From Streptomyces sp. XM83C (GTDB lineage: Bacteria; Actinomycetota; Actinomycetes; Streptomycetales; Streptomycetaceae), in assembly GCF_023072675.1 (NCBI RefSeq), contig NZ_JALLGL010000005.1:1-54769 (forward strand): a DNA stretch of 54,769 nucleotides, written 5' to 3'. The notes under the pieces were generated by a model, which did not search any database, was not told the origin of the DNA, and saw only the letters and a list, made by a program, of their open reading frames with translations. The translations under genes were made by a program, and so were the position numbers. Below are positions 1 to 8,706 of this stretch, piece by piece. Position 1 is the stretch's first letter; every line of letters begins with the position of its first letter.

Positions 1-144
1 GCGCGGAAGGGGCCGGGACCGGGTGCACCCCGGGGACGCCGGGCAGCGCGATGCCGTACGCGGCACAGGAAATGCCGTATGCCGGCCTGGTCGGCGTGGT
101 GCCGCAGGCGGACACCTGGGCGCGGGCCTCCGGCGGACGGGCCC

Positions 145-177
145 GGGAGGGCGCCTCGGGAGGGCGCCTCGGGAGGG
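145..177. repeat. 13-bp direct repeat, 2.5 copies
   Basis: Two perfect head-to-tail copies of gggagggcgcctc lie at 145-157 and 158-170, followed by a partial third copy (gggaggg, 171-177). They sit just downstream of the stop codon of the minus-strand polyprenyl synthase gene. The rest of 1-181 shows no convincing gene. The repeat is probably replication slippage in GC-rich intergenic DNA. Confidence 0.8.
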
Positions 178-181
178 TGTA

Positions 182-1192
182 TCAGCCCGCCCGGTGCACC
201 ACCGCGTCGCACAGCTCCATCAGGGCGAGCTTGGCGTCGCAGTCGGCCAGCGGGCCGAGCGCGGCGCGCGCGTCCTCGGCGTATCGGACGGTGTCCCGGC
301 GGGCCTGCTCCAGCGCGGGATGCGCGCGCAGGGCGGCCAGGGCCTCGGCGTGCCGTGCGTCATCGGTGAGGTCGGAGTCCAGCAGCTCGCACAGGGCGAT
401 GTCCTCGGCCAGGCCGAGCCGTGCCGCCCGCTCGCGCAGCCGCAGCACCGGAAGGGTGGGGATGCCCTCGCGGAGGTCGGTGCCGGGCGTCTTGCCGGAC
501 TCGTGGGAGTCGCTGGCGATGTCGAGGACGTCGTCGGCGAGCTGGAAGGCGACGCCGAGCCGCTCGCCGTACTGCGTGAGGACGTCCACGACCGTCTCGT
601 CGGCGCCGGACATCATCGCGCCGAACCGGCAGGAGACGGCCACCAGCGAGCCGGTCTTGCCGCTCAGCACGTCCAGGTAGTGCTCGACCGGGTCGCGCCC
701 GTCCTGCGGGCCGGCGGTCTCCAGGATCTGGCCGGTGACCAACCGCTCGAACGCCAGGGCCTGCACCCGCACCGCCTCGGGGCCGAGGTCCGCGAGGATC
801 TGCGAGGCGCGCGCGAAGAGGAAGTCTCCGGTGAGGACGGCGACGGAGTTGCCCCAGCGGGTGTTGGCGCTGGGCACGCCGCGGCGTACGGCGGCCTCGT
901 CCATGACGTCGTCGTGGTACAGCGTGGCGAGGTGGGTCAGCTCCACGACCACGGCCGACGGCACGACGCCCGGCGCGTACGGGTCGCCGAACTGGGCGGC
1001 GAGCATCACGAGCAGCGGCCGGAACCGCTTGCCGCCCGCCCGCACCAGATGCTGCGCGGCCTCGGTGATGAAGGGAACCTCGCTCTTGGTGGCCTCGAGC
1101 AGCCCTTCCTCGACAGCCGCCAATCCGGCCTGGACATCGGCTTCGAGAGCCTGGTCCCGCACGCTCAGCCCGAACGGCCCGACGACGGTCAC
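182..1192 (-). CDS. polyprenyl diphosphate synthase (trans-isoprenyl chain elongation)
   Basis: This 336-residue protein has the usual length for long-chain all-trans polyprenyl diphosphate synthases, which condense isopentenyl diphosphate onto an allylic diphosphate in the cytoplasm. The two Asp-rich metal and diphosphate sites are visible: DDVMD at about residues 94-98 and DDVLD at about 220-224. GGKRFRP near residue 53 is the substrate-binding motif upstream of the first site. The GTG start at 1192 has AGGAGA about 7 nt upstream. The gene is transcribed away from the riboswitch-controlled gene at 1905. Because the window is rich in menaquinone genes, its likely product is the polyprenyl side chain of menaquinone. 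That assignment, and the chain length, are inferences. Confidence 0.93.
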   Translation of the reverse strand: MTVVGPFGLSVRDQALEADVQAGLAAVEEGLLEATKSEVPFITEAAQHLVRAGGKRFRPLLVMLAAQFGDPYAPGVVPSAVVVELTHLATLYHDDVMDEAAVRRGVPSANTRWGNSVAVLTGDFLFARASQILADLGPEAVRVQALAFERLVTGQILETAGPQDGRDPVEHYLDVLSGKTGSLVAVSCRFGAMMSGADETVVDVLTQYGERLGVAFQLADDVLDIASDSHESGKTPGTDLREGIPTLPVLRLRERAARLGLAEDIALCELLDSDLTDDARHAEALAALRAHPALEQARRDTVRYAEDARAALGPLADCDAKLALMELCDAVVHRAG

Positions 1193-1680
1193 GAGGGGTC
1201 TCCTGTCTGCTGGTGTCTGCTGGCGATTACACGGTTTGTCGATAGGTCGCTGCCATCACTCAAGTCAGCGTATCCGGTCGGGTTTCGATCACCGATAGCC
1301 CCCACGGTTACAGGCCGGGCGGTATCGGATCACGCCCGTTATGTTCTCGATCAGCTGATAAGGAGGGATATTTATCGACTTACCCAAGGGTAGCCATCGG
1401 CACATTCCGAGCAACCCGCACACCCCGGCGGCAACTTGAGGTGTTCATCCGATTCACCCCTGTTTGTCGATCAAGGTGAGGTGACTCACTCGTAAGGCCG
1501 TCAACCCCCTGATCGGCCCGGCCGGGACCCATCGGCCGCACCGCGCCCACCTGCCCTTTCTTGCCTTGGCAGCAGCAAACGATCAGGCTTTGCCGGGCCT
1601 CATCGATCATGCTCACCGGCGGAGATGTGTGAATCCGGTACTTGTTCCTGGCGTGTGCTCTCGCATACGTTCCCGGCCTG
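1193..1680. promoter_or_regulatory. long intergenic region with a promoter for the riboswitch transcript
   Basis: No credible gene is seen in this divergent interval. A promoter-like pair lies at its right end on the plus strand: TTGTTC at 1642-1647, an 18-nt spacer, and TACGTT at 1666-1671. This would start transcription near 1678, directly at the riboswitch. The stretch 1350-1500 is locally AT-richer than its surroundings and may carry control sites, including the promoter of the minus-strand polyprenyl synthase, but I could not assign one. Confidence 0.45.
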
Positions 1681-1681
1681 T

Positions 1682-1828
1682 CGGGCGGACGCCGAATCCT
1701 GCCGCCGCCCGTTCCACCATCGACGCACGCATCCACGCACGGCAGGAGCGGGGGACCCAGGTAAGCGCCGATCCGTACGACCGCGTCCTCGCGGACGTGG
1801 GGCTCGGCTCGGGGTGAAGCCGGACACC
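1682..1828 (+). ncRNA. ydaO/yuaA-type cyclic di-AMP riboswitch
   Basis: The 5' leader of the SLT-domain gene contains the conserved blocks of the ydaO riboswitch in the correct order: gccgaatcctgcc at 1691-1703, ggcaggagcgggggaccca starting at 1741, and ggggtgaagccg at about 1811-1822. The first and second blocks pair (cctgcc with ggcagg) to close the core. In Streptomyces this RNA class precedes several cell-wall hydrolase genes and switches them off when c-di-AMP is high; that is established knowledge. Here it lies 77 nt before the start of a secreted lytic transglycosylase-like gene, which fits exactly. The ends given are approximate. Confidence 0.88.
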
Positions 1829-1904
1829 CATCAGCGGCCCGGCCGGGCACCTCCCAGCCCGAACCCGACAGCTCACCTCGCAGGCGACGGAGAGGAACAC
1901 AGCC

Positions 1905-2420
1905 ATGCCCGCTGCCGCCATGCCCGCTGCCGCCATGCCCGCTGCCCGCACCCGCCGTCCGCGCACGTCCCGCCTCGCCCGCATCCTCGCCGTCGCCGGC
2001 ACCGGGGCCGCCGTCGTCGCCCTGCCGCTCCTCGGCGCGGGCACCGCCTCCGCGGCCCCGGCGGCCACGTCCACCGCGGCGACGACCGTCGCGGGGTACC
2101 CCAACAACCTCGACGGCTGGATCCGCGAGTCCCTCGCGATCATGGCCGAGCGCGGCATCCCGGGCAGCTACGACGGCATCTACCGCAACATCATGCGCGA
2201 GTCGTCCGGCAACCCCCTCGCCATCAACCTGTGGGACTCCAACGCCGCCGCCGGCACCCCGTCCAAGGGTCTGCTCCAGGTGATCGACCCGACCTTCGCC
2301 GCTTACCACGTGCCCGGCACGTCCTTCGACCCGTTCGACCCGGTCGCCAACATCACCGCCGCCTGCAACTACGCGGCCGACCGCTACGGATCCATCGACA
2401 ACGTCTTCGGCGCCTACTGA
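1905..2420 (+). CDS. secreted transglycosylase SLT-domain protein
   Basis: This 171-residue secreted protein is probably a peptidoglycan-cleaving lytic transglycosylase. An Arg-rich N-terminus and a hydrophobic segment (about residues 27-45) ending in an Ala-rich cleavage region form a signal peptide. The mature part is a compact SLT-like domain with IMRESSGNP, whose Glu is the expected catalytic acid, then KGLLQVIDPTFAAY and a C-terminal NITAACNYAADRYG block. The start at 1905 is supported by GGAGAGG at 1889-1895. The first 11 codons consist of a 15-bp unit repeated so that ATG occurs three times in frame, at 1905, 1920 and 1935. Expression is probably controlled by the upstream c-di-AMP riboswitch. 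Substrate specificity cannot be told from sequence. Confidence 0.88.
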   Translation: MPAAAMPAAAMPAARTRRPRTSRLARILAVAGTGAAVVALPLLGAGTASAAPAATSTAATTVAGYPNNLDGWIRESLAIMAERGIPGSYDGIYRNIMRESSGNPLAINLWDSNAAAGTPSKGLLQVIDPTFAAYHVPGTSFDPFDPVANITAACNYAADRYGSIDNVFGAY

Positions 2421-2528
2421 CATCGGCGGCCCTCCCCCGGGGCCACCGCCCGTGCCCCCAGGGCCGTCACCCGGACCACCACCGGGGTCTGGCCCGGACC
2501 GTCGCCAGGGCCTTCACCCCGGTGCCCG

Positions 2529-3335
2529 TCACGGGAACAGCCGGTCGAGGACGGCGGCGATGCCGTCGTCCTCGTTGGACAGGGTGATCTCGTCCGCCAC
2601 CGCCTTCAGCTCGGGATGGGCATTGGCCATGGCCACCCCGTGTGCCGCCCAGCGGAACATGGGGATGTCGTTGGGCATGTCCCCGAAGGCCACCGCCCGG
2701 TCCGCCCGCAGCCCGAGATGCTCGGCGGCCAGCGCCAGCCCGGTCGCCTTGGTGACCCCGCACGGCTGCAACTCCACCGTGCCCGGCCCCGACATGGTGA
2801 CCGTGGCGAGATCGCCCACCACGGCGCGGGCCGTCGCCGCCAACTCGTCGTCGGACAGCTCGGCATGGCGCAGCAGCACCTTGCTGATCGGCTCAGCCCA
2901 CAGGTCGTCGCGCCGTCCGACCCGGACCGCGGGCAGGGTGGGGTGCGGCATCACATAGCCCGGCTCGATCAGGGTGAGCCCGTCGACGCCGTCCTGGTCG
3001 ACGGCGGCGTACACCTCGCCGACCTCGGCCTCGATCTTGCCGAGCGCCGTCTCTGCCAGCTCCCGGTCCAAGGTGACCGACCACAGCAGCCGGTCCGCCC
3101 CGGCGTCGTACACCTGCGCGCCCTGCCCGCACACCGCGAGCCCGGTGCAGCCGAGGTCCCGCAGCAGCGGCCGTACCCGAGGGGCCGGCCGTCCTGTCAC
3201 CACCAGATGCCGGGCACCCGCCGCCGTCACCCGCGCGAGCGCGGAACGGGACCGGTGGGAGAGGGTGTCGTCCCCGCGCAGCAGCGTTCCGTCCAGGTCC
3301 GTCGCGACGAGTGAATATGCGGTGGGTGCGGCCAT
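2529..3335 (-). CDS. HAD-superfamily hydrolase, Cof type
   Basis: This 268-residue protein is a cytoplasmic HAD phosphatase of the Cof subfamily. Motif I is DLDGTLLRG with the nucleophile Asp at residue 13 and the acid/base Asp at 15. Motif II is VTGRP, a Lys lies in SKVLL, and motif IV is FGDMPNDIPMF. Cof-type enzymes dephosphorylate small phosphorylated metabolites such as sugar phosphates or pyridoxal phosphate; the substrate here is unknown. I prefer the ATG at 3335 over an in-frame start at 3359. There is no Shine-Dalgarno sequence, but a TATTCT box (complement of 3342-3347) ends 6 nt before this ATG, as in leaderless Streptomyces transcripts. It is codirectional with the two genes upstream of it, 83 nt away. 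Confidence 0.9.
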   Translation of the reverse strand: MAAPTAYSLVATDLDGTLLRGDDTLSHRSRSALARVTAAGARHLVVTGRPAPRVRPLLRDLGCTGLAVCGQGAQVYDAGADRLLWSVTLDRELAETALGKIEAEVGEVYAAVDQDGVDGLTLIEPGYVMPHPTLPAVRVGRRDDLWAEPISKVLLRHAELSDDELAATARAVVGDLATVTMSGPGTVELQPCGVTKATGLALAAEHLGLRADRAVAFGDMPNDIPMFRWAAHGVAMANAHPELKAVADEITLSNEDDGIAAVLDRLFP

Positions 3336-3418
3336 GATCAGAGAATACGGACACCACACACCGCCCGTTCACCACGCTGCGGGCCCGCGCACGCCCCTCC
3401 GGCCCTACGCGCCGGCCC

Positions 3419-4627
3419 TCACTCCCGGTGCGCCGCCTCCAGGTGCCGGGCCAGCCGGGGTGAGGCGAACTCCGTGCCGCACACGAACCGCATCACCGGC
3501 CCGTACGACGCCGCCGCCGGCAGGCCCGTGAAGTACAGGCCCGGCACCGAGGACACAAAGCCCGCCCCGAGTTTCGGGGCGCCACGGCTGACCGCCAGCC
3601 GGGTGCGCAGCTCGGGGCCGAGGAAGTCCATCGCGGAGATGTCCACGCGGTAGCCGGTCGCGGCGATGACGTGATCGGCGGCGAGTTCCCGCACGCCGCC
3701 GGCGTGGGTGCGTACCGTCAGTGCCGTGCGGCCCGCGTCGGTCTCGGCCCGTACGATCCGGTCGACCTCGGTGACCTCCACCTGTCCCTCGAAGCGGGCC
3801 CGCAGCCACCAGGCGCCGAGCGGGCCGAGGACCCGGCGGACCAGGTAGTGGCGCAGTCCGGCCGGGAGCAGACGGTAGGGGTGCGGGTAGTAGCTGAGCG
3901 CCCACAGCGACCAGGCGCGGCCGAACGGCGATTCGGGGCGCAGCCTCGGCTGCCGCCACGGGGGTTCGCCGAAGGCGACGCTGCCGCGTCCGCGGGCGAC
4001 GACCCGGACGCGGGCCCCGGCCTCCGCGGCGAGCACGGCGGTCTCCAGCGCGGACTGGCCGGCGCCGACGACGATCAGCTCACGGCCGGCGAACCGGGTG
4101 AGGTCGGGGTGCTGGCTGCTGTGCGAGAGGGGGCCGGCGGGGCTCGGCCCGTCCGGGGCGGCGGACGCCAGCTCGGCCGGCAGATGCGCGAGGCCGGACA
4201 GGCCGGTGGCCACGACGACCGCCCTGGCGGTGCACAACTCGCCGGAGTCCAGTTTCAGTTCGAAGCCGGAGCCGGCGGTCGCCCGGTCGACGGAGACCAC
4301 CCGCACCCGTTCCAGTCGGGGCACGAGCCGCTGCTGGAACCACTCCCCGTACGCGGTGAAGGTCTCCACGGGGATGAGGTCCTCGTCCGTGACGAGCCGC
4401 CGCAGCCCCGCGGCGTCGCAGTAGTCGGCGAGGGTGTGTCCGGGCTGGGGGGCGTCGAGGGTGGAGGCGGCCGGGGTCGATTTGAGCAGCATCCCGGAGG
4501 GCATGTGGTCGCGCCAGCTCACCATGGGCTCGCCGAAGACACGGACCGGGACACCGCGTGCGCGCAGATGGGCGGCGGTGGACAGGCCGAACGGGCCCGC
4601 ACCGATGACTGCTGCCGGTTGGATCAC
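3419..4627 (-). CDS. FAD/NAD(P)-binding monooxygenase-like oxidoreductase
   Basis: This roughly 402-residue protein looks like a flavin-dependent monooxygenase or oxidoreductase of the FMO / lysine-ornithine N-hydroxylase fold. The N-terminal FAD site is VIGAGPFGLSTAAHL. A second Rossmann motif, VVGAGQSALETAVLAAE, should bind NAD(P)H. DHVIAATGYRVD matches the ATG motif near the C-terminus of this group. The GTG at 4627 is chosen because GGGGAGGGA lies just upstream of it; a GTG eight codons earlier is possible. It follows the ATP-grasp gene by about 80 nt on the same strand and is probably cotranscribed with it. The substrate cannot be inferred. The pair suggests modification and ligation of an amino acid-like or carboxylate metabolite. 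Confidence 0.82.
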   Translation of the reverse strand: MIQPAAVIGAGPFGLSTAAHLRARGVPVRVFGEPMVSWRDHMPSGMLLKSTPAASTLDAPQPGHTLADYCDAAGLRRLVTDEDLIPVETFTAYGEWFQQRLVPRLERVRVVSVDRATAGSGFELKLDSGELCTARAVVVATGLSGLAHLPAELASAAPDGPSPAGPLSHSSQHPDLTRFAGRELIVVGAGQSALETAVLAAEAGARVRVVARGRGSVAFGEPPWRQPRLRPESPFGRAWSLWALSYYPHPYRLLPAGLRHYLVRRVLGPLGAWWLRARFEGQVEVTEVDRIVRAETDAGRTALTVRTHAGGVRELAADHVIAATGYRVDISAMDFLGPELRTRLAVSRGAPKLGAGFVSSVPGLYFTGLPAAASYGPVMRFVCGTEFASPRLARHLEAAHRE

Positions 4628-4705
4628 GAAGTCCCTCCCCAGAGACGTCACACCGTCACTTCGCGGCTGTGCCGGGCCCCCGTCGGGCCCGCTTCCCCGC
4701 CGGCC

Positions 4706-5986
4706 TCAGCCGGCGGGACGGGTGGTGCCGCCGCGGCGGCTGGTCCGCCACAGCTGGTGGAGATGCCTGGCGCCCGGCCGTACGAAGCGCGCGAGCATCG
4801 TGAGGAACGGCAGCGGGTCGTCGCCCGCCAGCCAGGCCAGTTCCGTGCCGCTGGGCCGGGCCGGGGCGTGCGGGGTGGTGTAGCCGCTGCGGCGGTAGGC
4901 GAGCAGGGCGGGCAGGTCGATGTTCTCCACGATGTAGCGGCGGCCCGCCCGCTGTTCGCCCTCCGGCACGGTGCGCCCCGTCAGGTCGAGGTGCAGGGCG
5001 CGGACGACGTCCACCCCCGACTCGGTCTCGAAGAGCCGGAACTGGGCGCCCATGCGCGGGTTGAAGTCGAGGAGCTTGTACTGCCCGTCGCGCCGGTCGA
5101 AGCGCAGGTCGAGGTCGATGATGCCGCTGAAGCCGATCTGTTTGATGAAACGTGCGGCGAGGTCCGCGAGTTCCGGGTTGTCGACGGCGTAGGCGTTGGC
5201 GGTCATGCCCGCGTGCGGTGGCCAGGAGCGCACCTTCACCCCGGTGAACATCGCCAGCGGGGCCGAGTGCGCGTCGAAGCAGGCGTGCACGATCCAGTCC
5301 TCGGCGTCCTCCCGCGGCAGATACTCCTGGAGGATCACCCCGGGCGGCTCGCCCCAGTCGCGGGCCAGGGCGAGCAGGCCCTCGCGGGTGTCGATACGGG
5401 TGGTGCCGTTGACCGCGGGCCGGGCACGCCGTACGAACGCCTCCCGGTTCTTGGCCACCACCGGGAAACGGGCCGATCCGGCGTACGCGACGATGTCGGC
5501 GTACGACTCCGGGAACGCCGCCGGGGGGCTGGCGATGCCGTGCTCCGCGCACAGGTCGTGCAGGCCCTGCTTGCTGGCCAGGCGGCGCGGCAGGCCCGGG
5601 TCGACGCGCGGGAAGAGGAAGTGGCCGTCGAGCGCCTCCTGATGCTCGGCGATCAGCACGGCGGCCTCCTCGTCGGTGGGGATCAGCACCGCGGGCCGGC
5701 CTATCCTGCGGCCGATCCGCAGCAGCCCCTCCACCAGACGCTCCGGCTCCTCCGTGCCGGTCGTGCGCCACGGGAAGGCGCGGGTGAGATAGCGGGAGGC
5801 GGCGGCCGGGGTGTACCGGTCCTCGGTGACCGCGTACATGGGCACACCCAGGCGCCCCAGGCTGCGGATCGCGCCGACGCCGCCGTGGTGCAACGGGTAG
5901 TCGCCGAACTTCACGATCAGCCCCGGCACATCCCGGTCCGCTTCGATGGGCACACTTCCGGCACGCCTCGTCACGGCACCCCCCAC
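4706..5986 (-). CDS. ATP-grasp carboxylate-amine ligase-like protein
   Basis: This 426-residue ATP-grasp protein would activate a carboxylate as acyl phosphate and join it to an amine or other nucleophile. The N-terminal preATP-grasp part starts at VKFGDYPLHHGG. The ATP-binding part has VVAKNREAF and VILQEYLPRED. The Mg-binding end of the fold is IDLDLRFDRRDG followed by LLDFNPRMGAQFRLFE, where Asp and Asn are the expected metal ligands. The GTG at 5986 has GGGGGA 7 nt upstream; another in-frame GTG lies at 5974. It is the first gene of a minus-strand unit with the flavoprotein gene at 3419-4627. Such pairs recur in actinomycetes, but I know of no assigned product. Confidence 0.82.
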   Translation of the reverse strand: MGGAVTRRAGSVPIEADRDVPGLIVKFGDYPLHHGGVGAIRSLGRLGVPMYAVTEDRYTPAAASRYLTRAFPWRTTGTEEPERLVEGLLRIGRRIGRPAVLIPTDEEAAVLIAEHQEALDGHFLFPRVDPGLPRRLASKQGLHDLCAEHGIASPPAAFPESYADIVAYAGSARFPVVAKNREAFVRRARPAVNGTTRIDTREGLLALARDWGEPPGVILQEYLPREDAEDWIVHACFDAHSAPLAMFTGVKVRSWPPHAGMTANAYAVDNPELADLAARFIKQIGFSGIIDLDLRFDRRDGQYKLLDFNPRMGAQFRLFETESGVDVVRALHLDLTGRTVPEGEQRAGRRYIVENIDLPALLAYRRSGYTTPHAPARPSGTELAWLAGDDPLPFLTMLARFVRPGARHLHQLWRTSRRGGTTRPAG

Positions 5987-6200
5987 AGGTGTTTCCCCCG
6001 GCCGGAACGGATGTGGCCGTTCCGACTTCCCCGCAAAGGACGCTAAGCCGGAACTGACACCTCCGACAAGGGCATAACCGACATTGCAAACTCTTTAGAC
6101 ACTGCACAAGAGGGGTGGCCCGGCCGTAACGTGTGCCCGAACCACTTGGACCACACGGCGTCCCGCCGTGTCGACGTGCACGAAAGCGAGGCTGCACCGC

Positions 6201-7415
6201 ATGCCCCCCTTCGATGTCCCCGAGGGCGACCCCTTCGGTGTGCACAACCTTCCCTACGGCGTCTTCTCCACGGCGGAGGCGCCCACCGAGCGGAGGGTCG
6301 GCGTACGGCTCGGCGACCACGTGCTCGACGCCGGCGCGGCGGCCCTGGCGCTCGACTCCCCCTACGCCGCCCTGCTCGCACAGCCCACCCTGAACCCGCT
6401 GCTGGCCGCGGGCCGCACCGCCTGGTCGGACGTCCGGCGCGCCCTGACCGCGTGGGTGACGGTGCCCTCCCACCGGGAGGTCGTCGAACCCCTCTTCCAC
6501 CCCCTGTCCTCCGTCACCCTCCATCTGCCTTTCGAGGTGGCGGACTACGTCGACTTCTACGCCTCCGAGAACCACGCCCGGAACGTCGGCCAGATCTTCC
6601 GCCCGGACGCGGCGGACTCCCTCACCCCCAACTGGAAGCATCTGCCGATCGGCTACCACGGCCGCTCCGGCACCGTCGTCGTCTCCGGCACGGACGTCGT
6701 ACGGCCCTCGGGCCAGCGCAAGGCGCCCACCGACCCGGCGCCGGTCTTCGGCCCGTCGGTCCGGCTGGACATCGAGGCCGAGGTCGGTTTCGTCGTCGGC
6801 GTACCCACCGAGCTGGGCACGCCCGTGCCGCTCGGCGACTTCCGCGAGCACGTCTTCGGCCTGTGCCTGCTCAACGACTGGTCGGCACGCGACATCCAGG
6901 CCTGGGAGTACGTCCCCCTCGGCCCGTTCCTCGGCAAGTCCTTCGCCACGTCGGTGTCGGCGTGGATCACCCCGCTGGAGGCGCTGGAGGACGCCCGGGT
7001 GGCGCCCCCGGAGCGCACCCACCCGCTGCTGCCCTACCTGGACGACTCCGCCGAGGAGCCGGCCGGCTACGACCTGCGGATCTCCGTCGCGATCAACGGG
7101 CATGTCGTGTCCGATCCGCCGTTCTCCACCATGTACTGGACGGCCGCCCAGCAGCTCGCGCACATGACCGTGAACGGCGCCTCCCTGCGCACCGGCGACC
7201 TCTACGGCTCCGGCACGGTCAGCGGCCCCGAACAGAACCAGCGCGGCTCCCTGCTGGAGCTGACCTGGAACGGCCGGGACCCGCTCGAACTGCCCGACGG
7301 CAAGCGGACGTTCCTGGAGGACGGCGACGTGGTCACCCTGTCGGCGTGGGCGCCCGGACCGGGCGGCGCCCGTGTGGGCCTCGGCGAGGTGACCGGGCGC
7401 ATCGTGACGGGCTGA
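6201..7415 (+). CDS. fahA: fumarylacetoacetase
   Basis: This 404-residue enzyme catalyses the last step of tyrosine catabolism, hydrolysing 4-fumarylacetoacetate to fumarate and acetoacetate in the cytoplasm. Residues known from the animal enzyme are present: Asp118 in YVDFYAS, the catalytic His125 in SENHARNVG, Glu192 and Glu194 in DIEAEVGF, Asp226 and Arg230 in NDWSARD, Gln233, and Lys246 in GPFLGKSF. Both the N-terminal SH3-like region and the C-terminal FAH domain are complete. The ATG at 6201 has AAGCGAGG about 9 nt upstream and is preferred to an in-frame ATG at 6168. It diverges from the ATP-grasp gene. No other tyrosine-degradation gene is in the window. Confidence 0.95.
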   Translation: MPPFDVPEGDPFGVHNLPYGVFSTAEAPTERRVGVRLGDHVLDAGAAALALDSPYAALLAQPTLNPLLAAGRTAWSDVRRALTAWVTVPSHREVVEPLFHPLSSVTLHLPFEVADYVDFYASENHARNVGQIFRPDAADSLTPNWKHLPIGYHGRSGTVVVSGTDVVRPSGQRKAPTDPAPVFGPSVRLDIEAEVGFVVGVPTELGTPVPLGDFREHVFGLCLLNDWSARDIQAWEYVPLGPFLGKSFATSVSAWITPLEALEDARVAPPERTHPLLPYLDDSAEEPAGYDLRISVAINGHVVSDPPFSTMYWTAAQQLAHMTVNGASLRTGDLYGSGTVSGPEQNQRGSLLELTWNGRDPLELPDGKRTFLEDGDVVTLSAWAPGPGGARVGLGEVTGRIVTG

Positions 7416-7576
7416 CGACCGGGCCGCGGACCGTCATACTGGCGGCGGGTGCCCTCGGCACCCCGCACCCGTCGCCGGCGGTCGCCGCACCGCACGGCCC
7501 GCGCGCCGTCGGCGCGCACCGCGCCCCACGCACGCCCCGTACCGCCTCCTTCCGATCAGGATCCGGAGCCTGTGGC

Positions 7577-8515
7577 ATGACCGTCTGCCTGCTCCTGCTG
7601 AGCGCCGTCGCCCTGACCGCGGCGGTCCCGGCGCCGCGCGCGCTGTGCCGGGCCGCCTGGCCGGAGCGGGAGCCGGTCGTCGCGCTGTGGGTGTGGCAGT
7701 GCCTGGTCGCCACCGTCCTGCTGTGCTGTCTGGCCGCACTGGTCCTGGGGGCCGCCGCCGTCTTCCACGCGGTCCGCGCCCAGGTGTTCGCGCCCGCCCC
7801 GCAGGCCGTCACCGAGGCGTACGACCTGTCCGCCGCGCGGGGCTGGGCGGCCGTGCTCACACCGCTGCTGGCGTGCGGTGCGGCCTGGACCGGCGCGATG
7901 CTCGTGCGGGAACTCGTCGAGGAGCGCAGGCGGCGCGGCCAGGCCCGCGCCCATCTGCGGGAACGCGCCCCCGACCTGCCCGCCGGGCTGCCGGCCGAGC
8001 CCGGCCCCCTGCTGGTGCTGGAGGACGAGTATCCCGACGCCCGCTGGTTCCCCGGGCATCCGTCCCGGCTGATCGTCACCACGGGCGCCCTGCGCCGTCT
8101 GTCCGCCCACCAGCTCGACGCGGTCCTCACCCATGAGCGCGGCCACGCCCGCGCCCACCACGACTGGCTGCTGCACCTCTCCACCGCACTGGCCACCGGC
8201 TTCCCCCGTGTCCCCCTCTTCGCGCACTTCCGCGACCAGACGCACCGCCTGGTCGAGCTGGCCGCCGACGACACGGCGTCCCGCCGCTGCGGCCACCTCA
8301 CCACGGCGCTCGCGCTGATCGAGCTGAACCAGCACCGCGGCGTCCTGTCCTGCGACTCCAGTCGCCGCCTCCTCGGCGAACGTGTGGACCGCCTGCTCGA
8401 ACCCCCGCCCCGGCTGGGCAGGCGGCACCGCGCCCTGACGACAGCACTGGCGGCGCTCGTACCGCTGCTGCCGCTGCTGATCACCTTCGCTCCGGGCCTC
8501 ACGGCCCTGAGCTGA
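7577..8515 (+). CDS. M56-family membrane zinc metallopeptidase (BlaR1/MecR1-like)
   Basis: This 312-residue integral membrane protein carries an HExxH zinc-protease motif, HERGH at residues 186-190, on a cytoplasmic loop. The candidate third ligand Glu is in LVELAADD about 40 residues later. Hydrophobic segments lie at about 3-20, 37-62, 90-110 and 275-305. The layout is that of the M56 family, which includes the BlaR1/MecR1 antibiotic sensors. In many Streptomyces copies an M56 gene is paired with a BlaI/CopY-type repressor that the peptidase may cleave; no such gene is adjacent here, and no extracellular penicillin-binding domain is present. It follows the fumarylacetoacetase gene by 161 nt and converges on recQ. 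The target is unknown. Confidence 0.88.
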   Translation: MTVCLLLLSAVALTAAVPAPRALCRAAWPEREPVVALWVWQCLVATVLLCCLAALVLGAAAVFHAVRAQVFAPAPQAVTEAYDLSAARGWAAVLTPLLACGAAWTGAMLVRELVEERRRRGQARAHLRERAPDLPAGLPAEPGPLLVLEDEYPDARWFPGHPSRLIVTTGALRRLSAHQLDAVLTHERGHARAHHDWLLHLSTALATGFPRVPLFAHFRDQTHRLVELAADDTASRRCGHLTTALALIELNQHRGVLSCDSSRRLLGERVDRLLEPPPRLGRRHRALTTALAALVPLLPLLITFAPGLTALS

Positions 8516-8706
8516 CCGGGCCGGGCCCGCCCGCGCGGTGCCGCGCGGCGCCCTGCCGGAGGGCTTGCCCGCGCCCACCGCTCCGGTCCCACGCGGCGCC
8601 CGGCCGACCCGCAGGCCGGCCGACGGCCCGTGGTCCGGCCGTCCGCGATCCGGCCGACGGTCGGCAGCCCGCAGCCGAGGGTGTGTGGTGCGGGCCGGTG
8701 GTGGGC

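Noticed and set aside
3671..6046. A 791-codon plus-strand frame opposite the flavoprotein and ATP-grasp genes
   Set aside because: High-GC antisense shadow with Gly/Arg/Val-rich composition and no domain; the minus strand carries recognisable motifs.
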